Shown here: positions 19,331-30,644 of the stretch, piece after piece | Layout: each line of letters starts with the position of its first letter | How positions within the stretch are numbered: position 1 is the first letter of the stretch | Source: Platanthera guangdongensis | Taxonomy: Eukaryota > Streptophyta > Magnoliopsida > Asparagales > Orchidaceae | NCBI GenBank assembly: GCA_039583875.1 | Contig: CM077163.1 | Coordinates: 233,608,646 to 233,672,645 of the forward strand | Reading direction: 5' to 3' | DNA length: 64,000 nucleotides | Translations under genes and position numbers: made by a program | Notes under the pieces: model-generated | Told to the model about the DNA's origin: nothing | What the model saw: the letters and a program-made list of their open reading frames with translations, nothing else | The model's database searches: none

Positions 19331-20920
19331 TCCTGGATTATAGACTTCGGGGCCACACATCATATTACCCCCACACAACCATCATGATACTTGAACTCTG
19401 TGCATCCTAAGTTCAAATCTGTCGCCAAGGGGAACACTACTCCAATCGCAGGATCCGCTGACATAACTCTTACCATGGCCCCCACTCTTCACTCGGTTCT
19501 TCGTGTTCCCGGCTCACCCTTCAATCTTTTATCAATCAGTCATCTTATACAAGATCTTGATTGTTTTGGGACTTTCTCTTCTACCTCTTGTGTTGTGCAG
19601 GATCGTCGAACGCAAACGGTCATTAGTGAAGGAAAATTGGTTAATGGGTTTTACATCTTGGACCTCCAACCCCCCGTTCTCTCCACTATTAGCTCTATCG
19701 ATTGGCATCAGCGTCTTGGTCATGCCCCTCTGCGCATCCTCCAAAAAGCTCTTCCAGATCTGTCGTTCAATGAATTCACCTGCGAGTCATGTATCTACGG
19801 CAAACACCATCGTTCTATCTTTTCACCACATTGTACTCGGAGCGATGCTCCTCTTGTTTTAGTTCATTCTGATATATGGGGACCCTATAAAACTGTCAGT
19901 GTTTCTGACTATCGTTACTTCGTTACCTTTATTGACGATTACTCTCGTGTCACATGGCTGTATCTTCTTCATGATCGATCTGAATTGCCTCGTGTCTTTC
20001 GTACCTTTATCCTTATGACTCGCAACCAATTCTCTACAACAATTAAAACTCTTCGCACAGATAATGCTCATGAATACACAGGACATGCGTCTTCCGACTT
20101 GTGCACTGAGTTCATCATCATTCATCAAACCTCATGTGTCTATACTCAACAAAATGGTGTCACTGAACGCAAGAATCGTCACCTTCTGGAGGTTTCTCGC
20201 GTCATTATGACCCAAATGAATGTTCCCACCATATGCTGGAATTTCGCAATCTCTACGGTCTGCCACCTCATTAACCGCTTGCCCTTCTCTATTCTTTATT
20301 TTCAAACTCCTGGGTCCCTTCTATTTCCCTCCACACCCATATTTACAGTCACTCCTCGTGTTTTCGGTTGTGTTTGCTATGTTCACAACCTTGGCCCCAC
20401 GATTGACAAGCTTGCCCCACGTGCAACAAAATATATGTTCGTTGTGTACTCCACTCAAAAAAGTTACGTCTGCTACTTTCCCACTGATCGAAAGACTGTT
20501 ACGTCGACCGACGTTACCTTTCTTGAGAACCAGCCCTATTACTCTCAACCCCTTGACCCTCCACTTCCATTACTGTCTCCTCCTCTGCGGCCAGTTGTTC
20601 CTGTTCATTCGTTACTACCACCTCTCCTCCCCACTCATTCACCACCCCAACCACCTAAGCCACCTATAATCCATGTATACACTTGTCGTCCGTCCTCTTC
20701 TGCTTCACCGGGCTCGTTCTCTTCTACTAATGACAGTCTGTGTTCCAATGATCCGGCGGCGCTCTCTACAGCTCACCCAATGGCGAATTATGTCTCTTTG
20801 CATCGCCTGGCCCCGCCACTTCGCACTCTAGCTACTTCATTATCCTCTATTTCTATCCATAACTTGTGTAGGAGGCTCTCCAACATCCGGGCTGTCGGGC
20901 AGACATGGACGAAGAAATGA
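19331..20920 (+). pseudogene. Copia protease end and integrase
   Basis: SWIIDFGATHHI at 19331 is the protease active site with D-S-G changed to D-F-G (codon 19346-19348). A TGA follows near 19385, then a 509-codon frame (19391-20920). That frame holds the GAG-pre-integrase zinc finger (WHQRLGHAP ... CESCIYGKHH) and the integrase core: HSDIWGP, TLRTDNAHEY and NGVTERKNRH, so all three D, D, E residues are present. A Pro/Ser-rich linker follows. The protease change and the stop make the polyprotein non-functional although the integrase itself reads through. Confidence 0.85.
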
Positions 20921-21021
20921 CGGCCCTCTGAGCTAATCAGACATGGAATCTGGTTTCTCTCCCTAATGGGCAAACTATTGTTGGTTGTAAATGGGTCTTT
21001 GTCATCAAGCGTGCTCCGGAC

Positions 21022-21537
21022 GTGACTATCGATCGGCTCAAAGCTCGACTTGTGGAACGAGGATTCACCGAAAAACAAGGCCTGGACAACGAGGAAACTT
21101 TCTCGCAGGTTGTCAAACTGAACTCTGTTCGGGTTCTAATTTCCCTCGCTGTCCACCTCCACTGGACACTTCATCAGCTGGACATTAAAAATGTCTTTCT
21201 GAATGGTGATCTCCAAGATACTATCTACATGCGCCAACCTCATGGATTTGATACCACGGGGGAGTCTCGTGTGTGCCTTCTTCGAAAAGCTATTTATGGT
21301 CTCAAACAGTCTCCACGGGCTTGGTTTGAAAAATTCAGTAAGGCTGTTAGCGAAGTTGGATTCAAGCGGAGCTCAGATGACTTCTCTCTTTTCACTAGTC
21401 ATCAATCAACTGAGGCTGTCATTCTCCTGGTCTATGTGGATGATATTCTGATAATAGGTGATGACTCCAACGGGATACAGCAAATCAAACAACACTTACA
21501 TTCGGTCTTCCAAACAAAAGATCTGAGAAATCTTTGA
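21022..21537 (+). pseudogene. Copia reverse transcriptase
   Basis: KARLVERGFTEKQGLDNEET, LHQLDIKNVFLNGDLQDTIY, LRKAIYGLKQSPRAWFEKF and LLVYVDDILIIGDD: the copia RT blocks with an intact YVDD box. A TGA at 21535-21537 interrupts the frame before YFLGLEIARRPDDLVLSQRK, which continues in frame afterwards. The RT start is also cut from the integrase frame by a stop at about 20918. Confidence 0.88.
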
Positions 21538-21889
21538 TATTTTCTTGGTCTGGAGATAGCAAGACGACCTGATGACCTTGTCTTATCACAAAGGAAGTAT
21601 TGTCTTGACCTTCTTCAAGATGTTGGCTACTTTGGGTGCAAACCTGGGGAAACTCCTATGAATGTCAATCACAAGTTATGAGCTAATGAATCTGACTCTG
21701 ATTCACTGCCTACATATCCAAAATATTATCGGCGCCTTGTAGGAAAACAGATATACTTGACGGTCACGAGGCCCGATATCTAATTTGTTGTTGGGGTGGT
21801 CAGTCGCTTTATTCATTCACCACGGATTTCTCATCTATAGGCAGTCGAACGCATCCTCAGGTACTTGAAGACTGCTCCGGGACGGGGAC

Positions 21890-22234
21890 TTGTATATAAG
21901 CCTTCCTCCTCTCTTTCTCTTGTTGCGATACTCTGATGCGGATTATGAGGGTTCTCTTGATGATCGACGGTCCACTACTGGATTTTGTACTTATTTTGGA
22001 GGAAATCTTATCACATGGCGGAGTACGAAACAATCAGTGGTTGCTCGTGCTTTTGCTGAAGCCGAGTATCGTGCAATGACAGCTGTTGTATCTGAACTCA
22101 CCAGGTTGGAAAGTCTGCTTGATGATTTGGGAGTCAAGCTATCCTCACCTGCAACTTTGTTCTGCGATAGTCAGACTGCTATACATATTGCCAAGAACTC
22201 TGTATTCCATGAGCGAACAAAACACAGAAGTTGA
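21890..22234 (+). pseudogene. Copia RNase H
   Basis: YSDADYEGSLDDRRSTTGFC, AEAEYRAMTAVVSEL and LFCDSQTAIHIAKN hold the RNase H D, E, D residues. A small deletion after TKH (around 22225) shifts the frame, and the C-terminal EVDCHFVRKKVQ continues in another frame towards the PPT. Confidence 0.88.
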
Positions 22235-22401
22235 TTGTCACTTTGTCCGAAAAAAGGTTCAAAAAAACTTGAATTGGAGCATGTTCCAGTCCTCTGAGCA
22301 AGTTATCGACATCTTGACCAAGGCTTTACCAAGATCAACGTATCAACAGTTTCTATCCAAGCTGGTTGCCTACAACTTGTACGCTCCAGCTTGCGGGGGA
22401 G

Positions 22402-22604
22402 TGTTAGAGAAGACTATATAAGGACCCACATGATGGCCCATTTAGTTTCTCCTTCCTTCTTTATATTTGTCTCACTCCTTGTAAATGAGATTCTTCTCTC
22501 CTTTCTTTTTCTATATATATGTACTCATACAGTGTATTTACATATTGAACAAGGATATAAAAGGTTTTACTGGTTTTTCATTACTAATTGTGTACTTCTC
22601 TACA
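22402..22604 (+). repeat. Copia 3' LTR
   Basis: 203 bp, TGTTAGAGAAGACTATATAAGG to TTCTCTACA, followed by the TSD AAAAC. Confidence 0.9.
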
Positions 22605-22908
22605 AAAACATTATACAACATTTAAGAAGAATATCAGGGAATGAGTAGGCAACATAAAACTTATATCTTCAAGATAGAGTTTATGGAAGGTAGAACATGA
22701 AGTTGTTGCACCTTTCAACTGTTTTTAGCATTGAGTTCTAAAGAAATCATATCAGCTAGACAGTTGTAGAGGTTGATCAATAATTTGTCTTTAATTCTCT
22801 CAGAATAATTGAATAAATCTTTGAATTTTCAATAGTCAAGATGTTCCTGAAGAAAATCCAAAACTACAACTAGCCTTTTCCAATCTTTATGGACATTTGG
22901 ATATACCC

Positions 22909-23654
22909 CTAAGTGAGATTTTTGCCTTTTTTACCGAGTTCAACAACATTCTTTTTAATTTCTTCCTTTGCACCCTCAGATCTGATTATAGCTTTACCCT
23001 TTAAGAATTTAGCAGTACCATGTAGCTTTTGTTTCTTATTTCTTTTATCCACCAGATCATCTGGCAGAGATATTGGAGGAATACTATAACTTCCTCTGGA
23101 CATTTTTATTTCATCTTCAACTTATTGCATGATTACCTTAAAAGACAACTTCCACTTTTTAGACGGTTCAATCTGTTCAATCATTCTCGAATATTGAATT
23201 TGCTTTCCCCTCTTAAAATGTCTAACTTGTATAGCCCTTTTAGCAAACTTCAGTGAAATCTCCTCGTTATTTTCATTTACTTTAAGCTCCCCTTGAGCTA
23301 ATGCAGTAGCTTGTTCATCAACTTTGATATCAACCAAAGATTGAATCAGATTAGCAGATACCTCCCCCTGACTATGTATAGCATGTCCAGCATGCTCAAT
23401 TTCCCCTTGTTCGGCATCAATCTGCTCTCTTTCCTGATCAGTCTGATCTTCTTCCTGGATCTGAACTTTCTCCGACCCCCCCCCCCCCCCCCCCCTCTTA
23501 TCTTAACCTCATGGACAAGGGAGGTTAAGAATGACATGATCACAAAGGAAGAAGACATTCTTGATTGCATGGACTGGAAATTGTTCCACATAAATCTCTT
23601 CTTGGAGAGTGTCATTGAGGAAGGTACTCTTTGTAATGGCCCAAAATCCACCAC
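22909..23654 (-). pseudogene. SIRE-like element, 3' region with charged open frames
   Basis: Minus-strand frames at 23654-23346, 23337-23122 and 23103-22909 give Lys/Glu-rich peptides (for example EISLKFAKRAIQVRHFK and KFLKGKAIIRSEGAKEEIKK). They lie between the expected RT position and the 3' LTR. SIRE-type elements can carry an extra reading frame here, but I see no diagnostic motif, signal peptide or membrane helix. A 20-nt poly-C interrupts the upstream frame. Treated as decayed element sequence. Confidence 0.35.
23476..23495 (+). repeat. Poly-C tract, 20 nt
   Basis: 20 uninterrupted C (poly-G on the element's sense strand) within the SIRE-like 3' region, the third long G/C homopolymer of the window. 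Confidence 0.95.
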
Positions 23655-23670
23655 AATTTAATTGCATTCT

Positions 23671-25711
23671 TTCTGAGGGGGTTTCTCACATAATTATACG
23701 CAGCAGGATAATCAAAAAAGTGTATCAGTGAAAAACATAACATCTCATTTCATTAATATACAGAATATATATACACTGTCAGAGACAAAATTGTCTACAT
23801 TTACTACATTACAAATATCTAACGTCAGTACAAGGAATAAACCCATGCTAACCCGTGGACGAGCCACGTCTTCAACTGGTGTTCGTTCTGCCGCTTCCTG
23901 AGCCCGTCTAGCGGGGTCTGGTACGCTGGTGCTTTGTTCCTAAAAAAAATGAGGAACCAATTAGTTTTGAAACCTAAGTGAATTCCTTACCCTTACCAGT
24001 AGCTTCGCCCTGCAAGCAGACAAGAGAGTCAGCAGCAATGAAATCTATATGAACATGTTTCTACGCTAGAAACAGATAAAATCAACAATTTTATATCTGT
24101 TATCAATTCATATATCATTTGTCCTGTTTCTATCAATTTCCTTTTTATTCATCATTCGTTTCTCGAAATACTTAGGGTCATTCGAATATCTCAATTATCC
24201 GGGTCCGTCGACCCTTAATATTAGTATCCACTTTAGGGCGCTTCAACGCGCAACAGGCTTCAACGCCTCCTAATCTGATTCATATCATAATCGGTAGGAG
24301 TTCAACCCCCCGACGAGGTGTGAGAGTTCTACCCCCCCACAAGGTGTAGGAGTCTGAACCATCCCCCCTACTAGGCCGACCTTTAGCATTTCGATGCGTC
24401 GACGTGTTTCAATTCAATTTCAATCATTTCGATTCGTTCAATTTAATTCAAAATAGGATTTATTTGCATTTGGTTCCCCTCAGAATTCTATCGTTCGCTA
24501 AGCCACGTTAGCGTTTTCGGCGATTCATATATTCAGTGATATCAAACAACTGAAAAGTTCACAAAAGAGGAAAAAGCAGTAAGAACTTACCCCAACTTTT
24601 CCTTTGCCCTTGTTCTACGCATGGTTCACGTCACGTCTATCGCCGGACGTCATCATCTGCAGTATCAAAATATCATTTACTTTAGTGTTGCGCCATAAAT
24701 AGTTACGAGCGGACTCCTATGACGATCACAACTACGACCTCTAGGAGTTGTCTAGGGAAGGATTAGTGTGGTGGATCAAAAAGAGGGCACACAATTCAGC
24801 CAATAAAATGAATCAATTAATCACAATGTCTATCCAAGTTGCTCCAATGCACAGCCGCAAGGATTGTCACGAAGGCAACACGAAGGGCTGTGAATAACAG
24901 CTCAAAGCAAGGTATCAATCCCCACAAAAATAGCCGGACAGCTAATACCCAGCAGCCCAAAAGCACAAAAACGGCCCCCAAGTAACCCTCAACAATACAA
25001 CCGACAACAAAGGTTTGCAAGGGGTCAAGACAAAACTCCTAATGAAACCCTAACTTCATCTCTCCCAAATTTAGCTCAATTTCAAGGTTTAGGGTTAAGA
25101 AAGTTATAAAGAAATTTTTGCGTTAGAAACGAGTAAATCAAAACCAAACCCCAAACCCTAGGGTTTTCATCCATCATAAATCCGTACACAAACTTCGTGA
25201 TCAACACAAGAGGAGTGGAGGGAAGGAGATTACCTTCCTAAAGAAGAAGAAATCATGTGAAACAGAGGAGATTGGAGGCGGCTAGAATGATCGGCGCAGG
25301 AGCGGCTCCGTCGGGTTCGTTCCGTCGAGAATGAAGAAGACGAAAAACAGCATAATGTTATATCACGGGATAAGGTCATCGCTTAACCCAGGCAGCCAGT
25401 CATCACCGGTACAACCGGTTTCAAATAGTGCACAGCCAAAACCACACCCATACCCAGCCGGTCCACCCTCAAATACCATACATAAACCCCAAATCAAAGC
25501 AAGCACAATCCATTAAACTCATATAAAATCCGGTCAACTCAAGCCATTCATAATTAAACGAAACCGAAGCAGTTGTCGCAAATAAACATAAAATTATCCG
25601 AACATCAAATTTAAAGTGCGACGTCAAATCAGCACTGAAATTATATTTCATCATCGGGGAATATTTCAAAATAATTGCATTTTATATTCGTTCGGGTCTT
25701 ACACTCTTGAC
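23671..25711 (-). mobile_element. Probable solo LTR inserted in the SIRE-like element
   Basis: SIRE-like coding sequence stops near 23670 and resumes near 25712 (minus-strand codons before TCTTGACATCCATCTGATAA). The insert reads on the minus strand TGTAAGACCCGAACG ..., a common start of large gypsy LTRs. It has no coding potential and contains the TTTAGGGTTT-like motifs frequent in such LTRs. The left edge and TSD could not be fixed (flanks CTTTC versus CTCTT), so the call is tentative. Confidence 0.45.
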
Positions 25712-26341
25712 ATCCATCTGATAAACTTTGATCTTCTTGTAGACAACATAGGATATGAATAGCCTGACTGCTTCCATTCTGACAACTGGTGAAAATAACT
25801 AGTTACAGACTATTCATTTTTCTTGTTTATATCCTTAAGTTACCAATCATGCTTTATTTCTGACTATGACTCCATTGATATCCAACTTATTTTTATATAC
25901 TCATTTTGTTTCAATGATTGGATAATTTATAAGCTTGTCAACTAGGGTCCAGATCTTATTCCTTTCAAATTGAGCAAGATTTTCCTGCATAGAAACAATC
26001 CAGTGGGGATCATGCATGTTTCCTCAAACTTCTAAGGTTCAAATTGGGAGAGGAAGCATTGCAGTATAGTCTCAGATAATAGTTGGTTCCTGGTTCCGAC
26101 TCCAAGAGTCATATCTCCTATCACTTGAGAATGATGGTGATCCTTGAGAATTGGCAGCATCAAGTGTAGGAGTGATCTTTTTCATTGCTTCTTCTTCAAC
26201 ATCAATGCCATATCCAACACCTTGTACTTGCATCTGAGCAGTGCCTTGAGTTGTGTTATCACCAACTTTATTAGAGTCTTCTTCATCATAATGAATTGTG
26301 GAGTATTGTATCCACAATAATTTAGATTTGTGTGAAGTCAC
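25712..26341 (-). pseudogene. SIRE-like element, integrase-RT linker remnant
   Basis: A minus-strand frame at 26341-26072 (89 codons) is acidic and Gly/Gln-rich (EEDSNKVGDNTTQGTAQMQV). This is the kind of linker found between integrase and RT in copia Pol. Downstream sequence is full of stops, and no RT box was found. Confidence 0.4.
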
Positions 26342-27805
26342 TCTTGAACTAAAATGAATGAAGTATGTATTTGATGTTATTTTCTAGTTGAGTGCTTGCA
26401 GGTCTTTATTGCTAAGTGTGCACCAATGTCAGTTTACAATGAGTCACTTAACACAGGACCATGCAATGTAATCCCTCATTGTGTGATCCATGATGTTGAC
26501 TCAAGTGTAACCTCTTTATTGGGATGCACTTCATTTTCAAATCCTAAAGCATGGAAGAAAAGAAGTGTTGTTGGTCCTAGAACAAAGAAGAAAATTTTGC
26601 TAAGTCCAATCTTCGAAAAGAAAGAAAGTTTTTCGAAAGGTCCAGTTAAATTTTTCGAAAGACCAGTTCCTAAGTTCAGAGAATTCTGCGTGAAGTCTTT
26701 TTCGAAAAGGCGAAGTCATTTCTTGATAAAAACAAATTCTTTTCGAAAAATCAAGATGTCTTTCGAACAATGCAGTTGCAGAAAATTCAGATTTCCAATT
26801 CGTCGAATGCAACTTCATTCAATTCGTCGAACAGAGTTCATAATTCGTCGAACGCAACTTCATTCATTCAATTCGTCGAACAGAGTTCATAATTCGTCGA
26901 ACGCAACTTCATTCAATTCAATTCGTCGAACAGAGTTCATAATTCGTCGAACGCAACTTCATTCAATTCGTCGAACGGATTTCTTTCATTCGTCGAACGG
27001 GATTTCATTCGTCGAACAGGAATTCAAATACTAATCCGTGTTTAATATGATTAATTATCATTCCTTAAATGATTTCAGACCGTTAGTGATTTCCTATATA
27101 AAGTTTCTTCAATGAATTCGCTAACCCTAACTAACTAACAGAGAAAGAAAATTCATAAATCAGAATCGCCGCAAGTTCTAGATCGGGAAAAAGCTGCGCA
27201 CGCCATCGACGATCTTCTCTATCGCTTCTTCCTTGATCCAGCAATTCAACAGAAGAAAAGATTCGACTGATCAAGATTCAAGTTCCTTCAATCATCCTTT
27301 TGATCTTGTCAGATCCTAAGTGTTTCAGATCGTGTTCTCTCAAGATTTCTTGCTCAACATCTTCTTCAAGAATTTCAAGTTTCAGAGGGAAGAAATTTGA
27401 AGATTTCAGATCTGGAAGTTAAATTTTCATTTTAGTTGTAAAATTATTTCAACTCTTGTAGGAGCTGTCTCCGAGTTTGTATGAAGATTTTTCTTCCGAG
27501 TGTAGATCCTGTTTTGAGGGATCGAGTTTGTAGGAGACTGTTAACTCCGAGTTGTAGGAGCGTTGCTCCGAGGTGTCGGATTGTTTTAATCCGAGATATA
27601 GTGAAGTAGTCAAGGCTAGCTGTGGTGCTAGATTGGTGAGGTGGAGAGTGGACGTACTCAAGATTGGGAAACCACTATAATTCCTTATGTCGTGTGATTT
27701 GTGCTTGATTACTTGTTGTGTTAAACTCTCTCAAATTTTTATTCCGCAAAAGACGCGGATCTCACCTATTCACCCCCCACTAGGTGATTTAGGTAGACAA
27801 CTAGA
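26342..27805 (+). mobile_element. Probable solo LTR (SIRE/Maximus style), plus strand
   Basis: This block splits the SIRE-like coding region. It contains CCTATATAAAG (TATA) near 27093, GAAAGAAAATTC leader sequence, several TTGTAGGAG..CTCCGAG units and the terminal stretch ATTCCGCAAAAGACGCGG, CACCTATTCACCCCCC, which is typical of the 3' end of SIRE-type LTRs. Precise ends and TSD remain uncertain. Confidence 0.5.
26805..27020 (+). repeat. Minisatellite with TTCGTCGAAC core
   Basis: AATTCGTCGAACGCAACTTC and AATTCGTCGAACAGAGTTC alternate about four times with a period near 44-54 bp. TTCGAAA-rich sequence precedes from 26600. The repeat keeps a frame open for 212 codons (26396-27034), but the product is a simple Arg/Ser/Thr repeat and I reject it as a gene. 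Confidence 0.8.
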
Positions 27806-27829
27806 TACTTTCATGAATAACAGCACTGT

Positions 27830-28892
27830 CCAGCTGATGATAATGCTCTTTAGATGAACCTTCTACATTTTCATTGATACACAGTTGTTCCAACTCAGCA
27901 ACCAGATGGTCTTCTTCATGCAAAATAAATTTTATTAGTGAAAGTTTCCTCCCATTTGAAAAATGGCGATGATGAATATCCTAAGAAGACACCATCATTA
28001 GCTTTCTTGTTAAATTTGGTAAAATGATTTTTTTCATTAATTAATATGTAGCAATTGCAGCCAAATATTCTAAAGTATGAAACTATAGCTGTTTTCCCTG
28101 CAGGAGCTCATAAGGAATCTTTAATTTAGTCTTATGGATGAGACTTATATTCATAACATAGTTGGCAGTGTTAACTGCTTCAGCCCAAAAAGACTTGGAC
28201 AAGTTTTACTCAACTAGTAATGTCCTTCCTGATTCAATTAAGGTTTTATTTTTTCTTTCAACTACTCTATTTTGTTGAAAAGTTTCTAGGAATTGAAAAG
28301 TTTTGTCTTATCTCTTCATCCTCACAGAATTTATAGATTAATTGATTTTCAAACTTTGTGTCATGGTCACTTTTGATCATAACAACTTGAGTGTTGAATC
28401 CAAATTGAACCTGTTTAGCGAATCTTGAAAGGATCTTAAAAGTTTCAGACTTAGCTCTCAGAAAGAATACCCAACTAAATCGAGAAAATCATCCACTATG
28501 ACTAAGGTAAAAGTCTTTCCTCCTAAGCTCTGAGTGGAGATTAGACCAAATAGGTTCATATGCAATAAGTAAAAACTTACAGGTGAATCATTCTTATTAA
28601 TTGGTTTCAATGATGATTTAGTTTGTTTACCCATTTGGAAAACTCTGCATAGGTTTACTTTTTTATACTTACCTCTTGATAAGCCCTTAACTAAATTGTT
28701 TTTTACTAGCTTGGCTATGGTCTTATGATTTAGGTAACCAAGACTCCTATGCCAAATATCATTTTTGTCTGTGTCTGAATTGAATAGACATAGCTCTTTT
28801 GAGTTATAGCTGAAGTCAACTACATACACATTATATTTTTTATAGACAGATAGCACTATTGTATCTGACTTAGAGTTTACTATTTGGCACAT
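27830..28892 (-). pseudogene. SIRE-like GAG-pre-integrase and integrase
   Basis: The minus-strand frame 28892-28458 has DIWHRSLGYLNHKTIAKLVK, MGKQTKSSLKPINK, LLHMNLFGLISTQSLGGK and VIVDDF. The zinc-finger Cys of the QMGK box is changed (CRVFQMGK) and the first core Asp (LHMDLFG in relatives) is Asn. Below 28458, fragments SKSFWAEAVNTANYVMN and ILHEEDHLVAELEQL continue the integrase and its C-terminus with stops. Clearly inactive. Confidence 0.75.
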
Positions 28893-29191
28893 GTGGGTGA
28901 ATATTACTTTGTATTCACCATCAAAAACTGACTAATACTAATGAGATTATGTTGAAAACCTTCAACATAAGCTATTTTAAAAAATGAGATGTCTCCAATT
29001 TTGATCATATTATAACCTTCTGTTTAACCACAGTTGTAGTCACCAAAAATTACCTTAGGTCATCCTTAACTTTACATTGTTTCAACAATTTCTTGTGCCC
29101 AGTCATATGTCTGGAGCAACCATTGTCCAAATACCACAGCTGTTTGTATATGGACAACCCTTAACCTGCACAAACAACTAAATATTAGATG

Positions 29192-29809
29192 CAGTGTTGT
29201 AGATGTCCAACATGTCCGACATGTTGGACGACATAAAGGTTTGGGGAGAAAATGCCACGACATCGACATTTTAAGCAAAAATGTCATTTTTTAAAATATC
29301 CTCGATATATCGCTCTACGGGCCCCGATATATCAATCTTACCTGATATATCGGGCGATATCTTGCGTACAATATATGTCAAGTTATAAAAATATATATTT
29401 TTTTATTTCTTTTAAGTGTACAAGCGATAATATTTTGTTTTATACTACATTTTGTGCCTCTCTGAGCCAAAATTTGACTTTTTCGTCTCTCTTATTCGGT
29501 GCTTTTTTTGTCATTTACTGTCACCAACGCTTCTTTTTGTGTAATTTATAAACATGCATTATGTGTGTATATATTTATTGTACAATTTATAAACGTACAT
29601 TATGTGTGTATATTTAATGTGTAATTTATAAAAATACATTATGTATGTAACTGCACGTATTTACGAAAAAATGTTATATGTATAAATAAATTTATTTAAA
29701 TATTATAATCCGATATTTTAAAATATCTCTGATATATCCCTCGCAATCCGACATACGACATTTCAAACTCAAACCGATATGAACTCGATATCAAACATCT
29801 GCAATCTCG
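29192..29809. mobile_element. hAT-type non-autonomous element
   Basis: Starts CAGTGTTGTAGATGTC; the reverse complement of the right end is CGAGATTGCAGATGTTT. It is flanked by ATTAGATG (29184-29191) and ATTAAATG (29810-29817), an 8-bp duplication with one mismatch, as in hAT elements. Interior is AT-rich with several CGATATATCG / GATATATC copies near both ends, likely subterminal transposase-binding repeats. No transposase. Confidence 0.7.
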
Positions 29810-30644
29810 ATTAAATGAGACTTAGGTTATCTTGGGCTCATTGTTTCAACCATTATATGGGTTATGAAAATATAAGTTGCTCTTTCATGATACCCCTAAG
29901 GATGGAAAAATGTTACTCTATTAAACCAACAACTTCCAACATCATGTTCAATTCTTAAGCAATGATTACATTTAGGTGTATAATTATCAAGAAACAATTG
30001 AATATATGATCTGTTATAATTGTTAACTTGGAAGTTGCTTCGACTAGAAATCAACACAATTGTCTGGTTACATCGATATGAAGTTGACATTGGCATGAAG
30101 TTGCATCAAGAAGAAGTTGACGCGGCTTCATACTTGCGTCAATTAGAAATCGACGCACATACAGAATTGTGTCAAGTTGAAATTGACACATGCTTCCCGT
30201 TTTCATATTTGTTGTATTTTGAAGCATGTTTGCTTTTAGGTTTCTTCCCTGAAATATCCTAGTAGTTAGATGAGCTAGCCCTATTAAATACTATGATTTG
30301 ATCAGGATCATCATCTATAATGATGATGGATTGCTTTTTCTTTGCTTTAACAAAAGCTACAGGATTCTTCCAAGCAGGATTGTTGTAAGCTTTTCTTGAG
30401 CCTGTTAGCTCAGTACCCAATCCTACATTTTTGAATTTCACGAAGAGATCCTATGAAATATCTTTGAGCTTTTGACTTTTACCATTAAGGGAGTCTTCAA
30501 AGACTTCTATCTTTGCTAGCTATTCTTTCAGGGATCTATTTTCTAAATTTAACTCATGAATCTGTTGTTTTAATTTTTCTACTTCAACTCTAAGTTGATT
30601 GCCCTGATGGACTTGCTGCTCGGACTTGCTGCTCATCAGACTTC

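Larger units (their letters stand above)
17865..22604 (+). mobile_element. Complete Ty1/copia element with TSD AAAAC
   Basis: LTRs 17865-18066 and 22402-22604 (202/203 bp, TGTTAGAGAAG ... CTTCTCTACA). PBS TGATATCAGAG at 18067, PPT TTGCGGGGGAG just before the 3' LTR. AAAAC duplicated at 17860-17864 and 22605-22609. Pol order is protease, integrase, RT, RNase H, as in copia. The gag region is not recognisable. It landed 65 bp inside the SIRE-like element, next to that element's PPT. Confidence 0.92.

Noticed and set aside
19391..20920. 509-codon frame as a host gene
   Set aside because: It contains the copia GAG-pre-integrase and integrase core between matching LTRs.
22909..23654. Envelope-like gene of the SIRE-type element
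   Set aside because: Position fits, but no signal peptide, membrane helix or recognisable motif; kept only as a low-confidence remnant.
26805..27020. CRISPR-like direct repeat array
   Set aside because: Few units, irregular spacing, spacers themselves repetitive, plant genomic context.
26396..27034. 212-codon plus-strand frame
   Set aside because: Most of it is the TTCGTCGAA minisatellite; no domain, and it lies inside a probable LTR.
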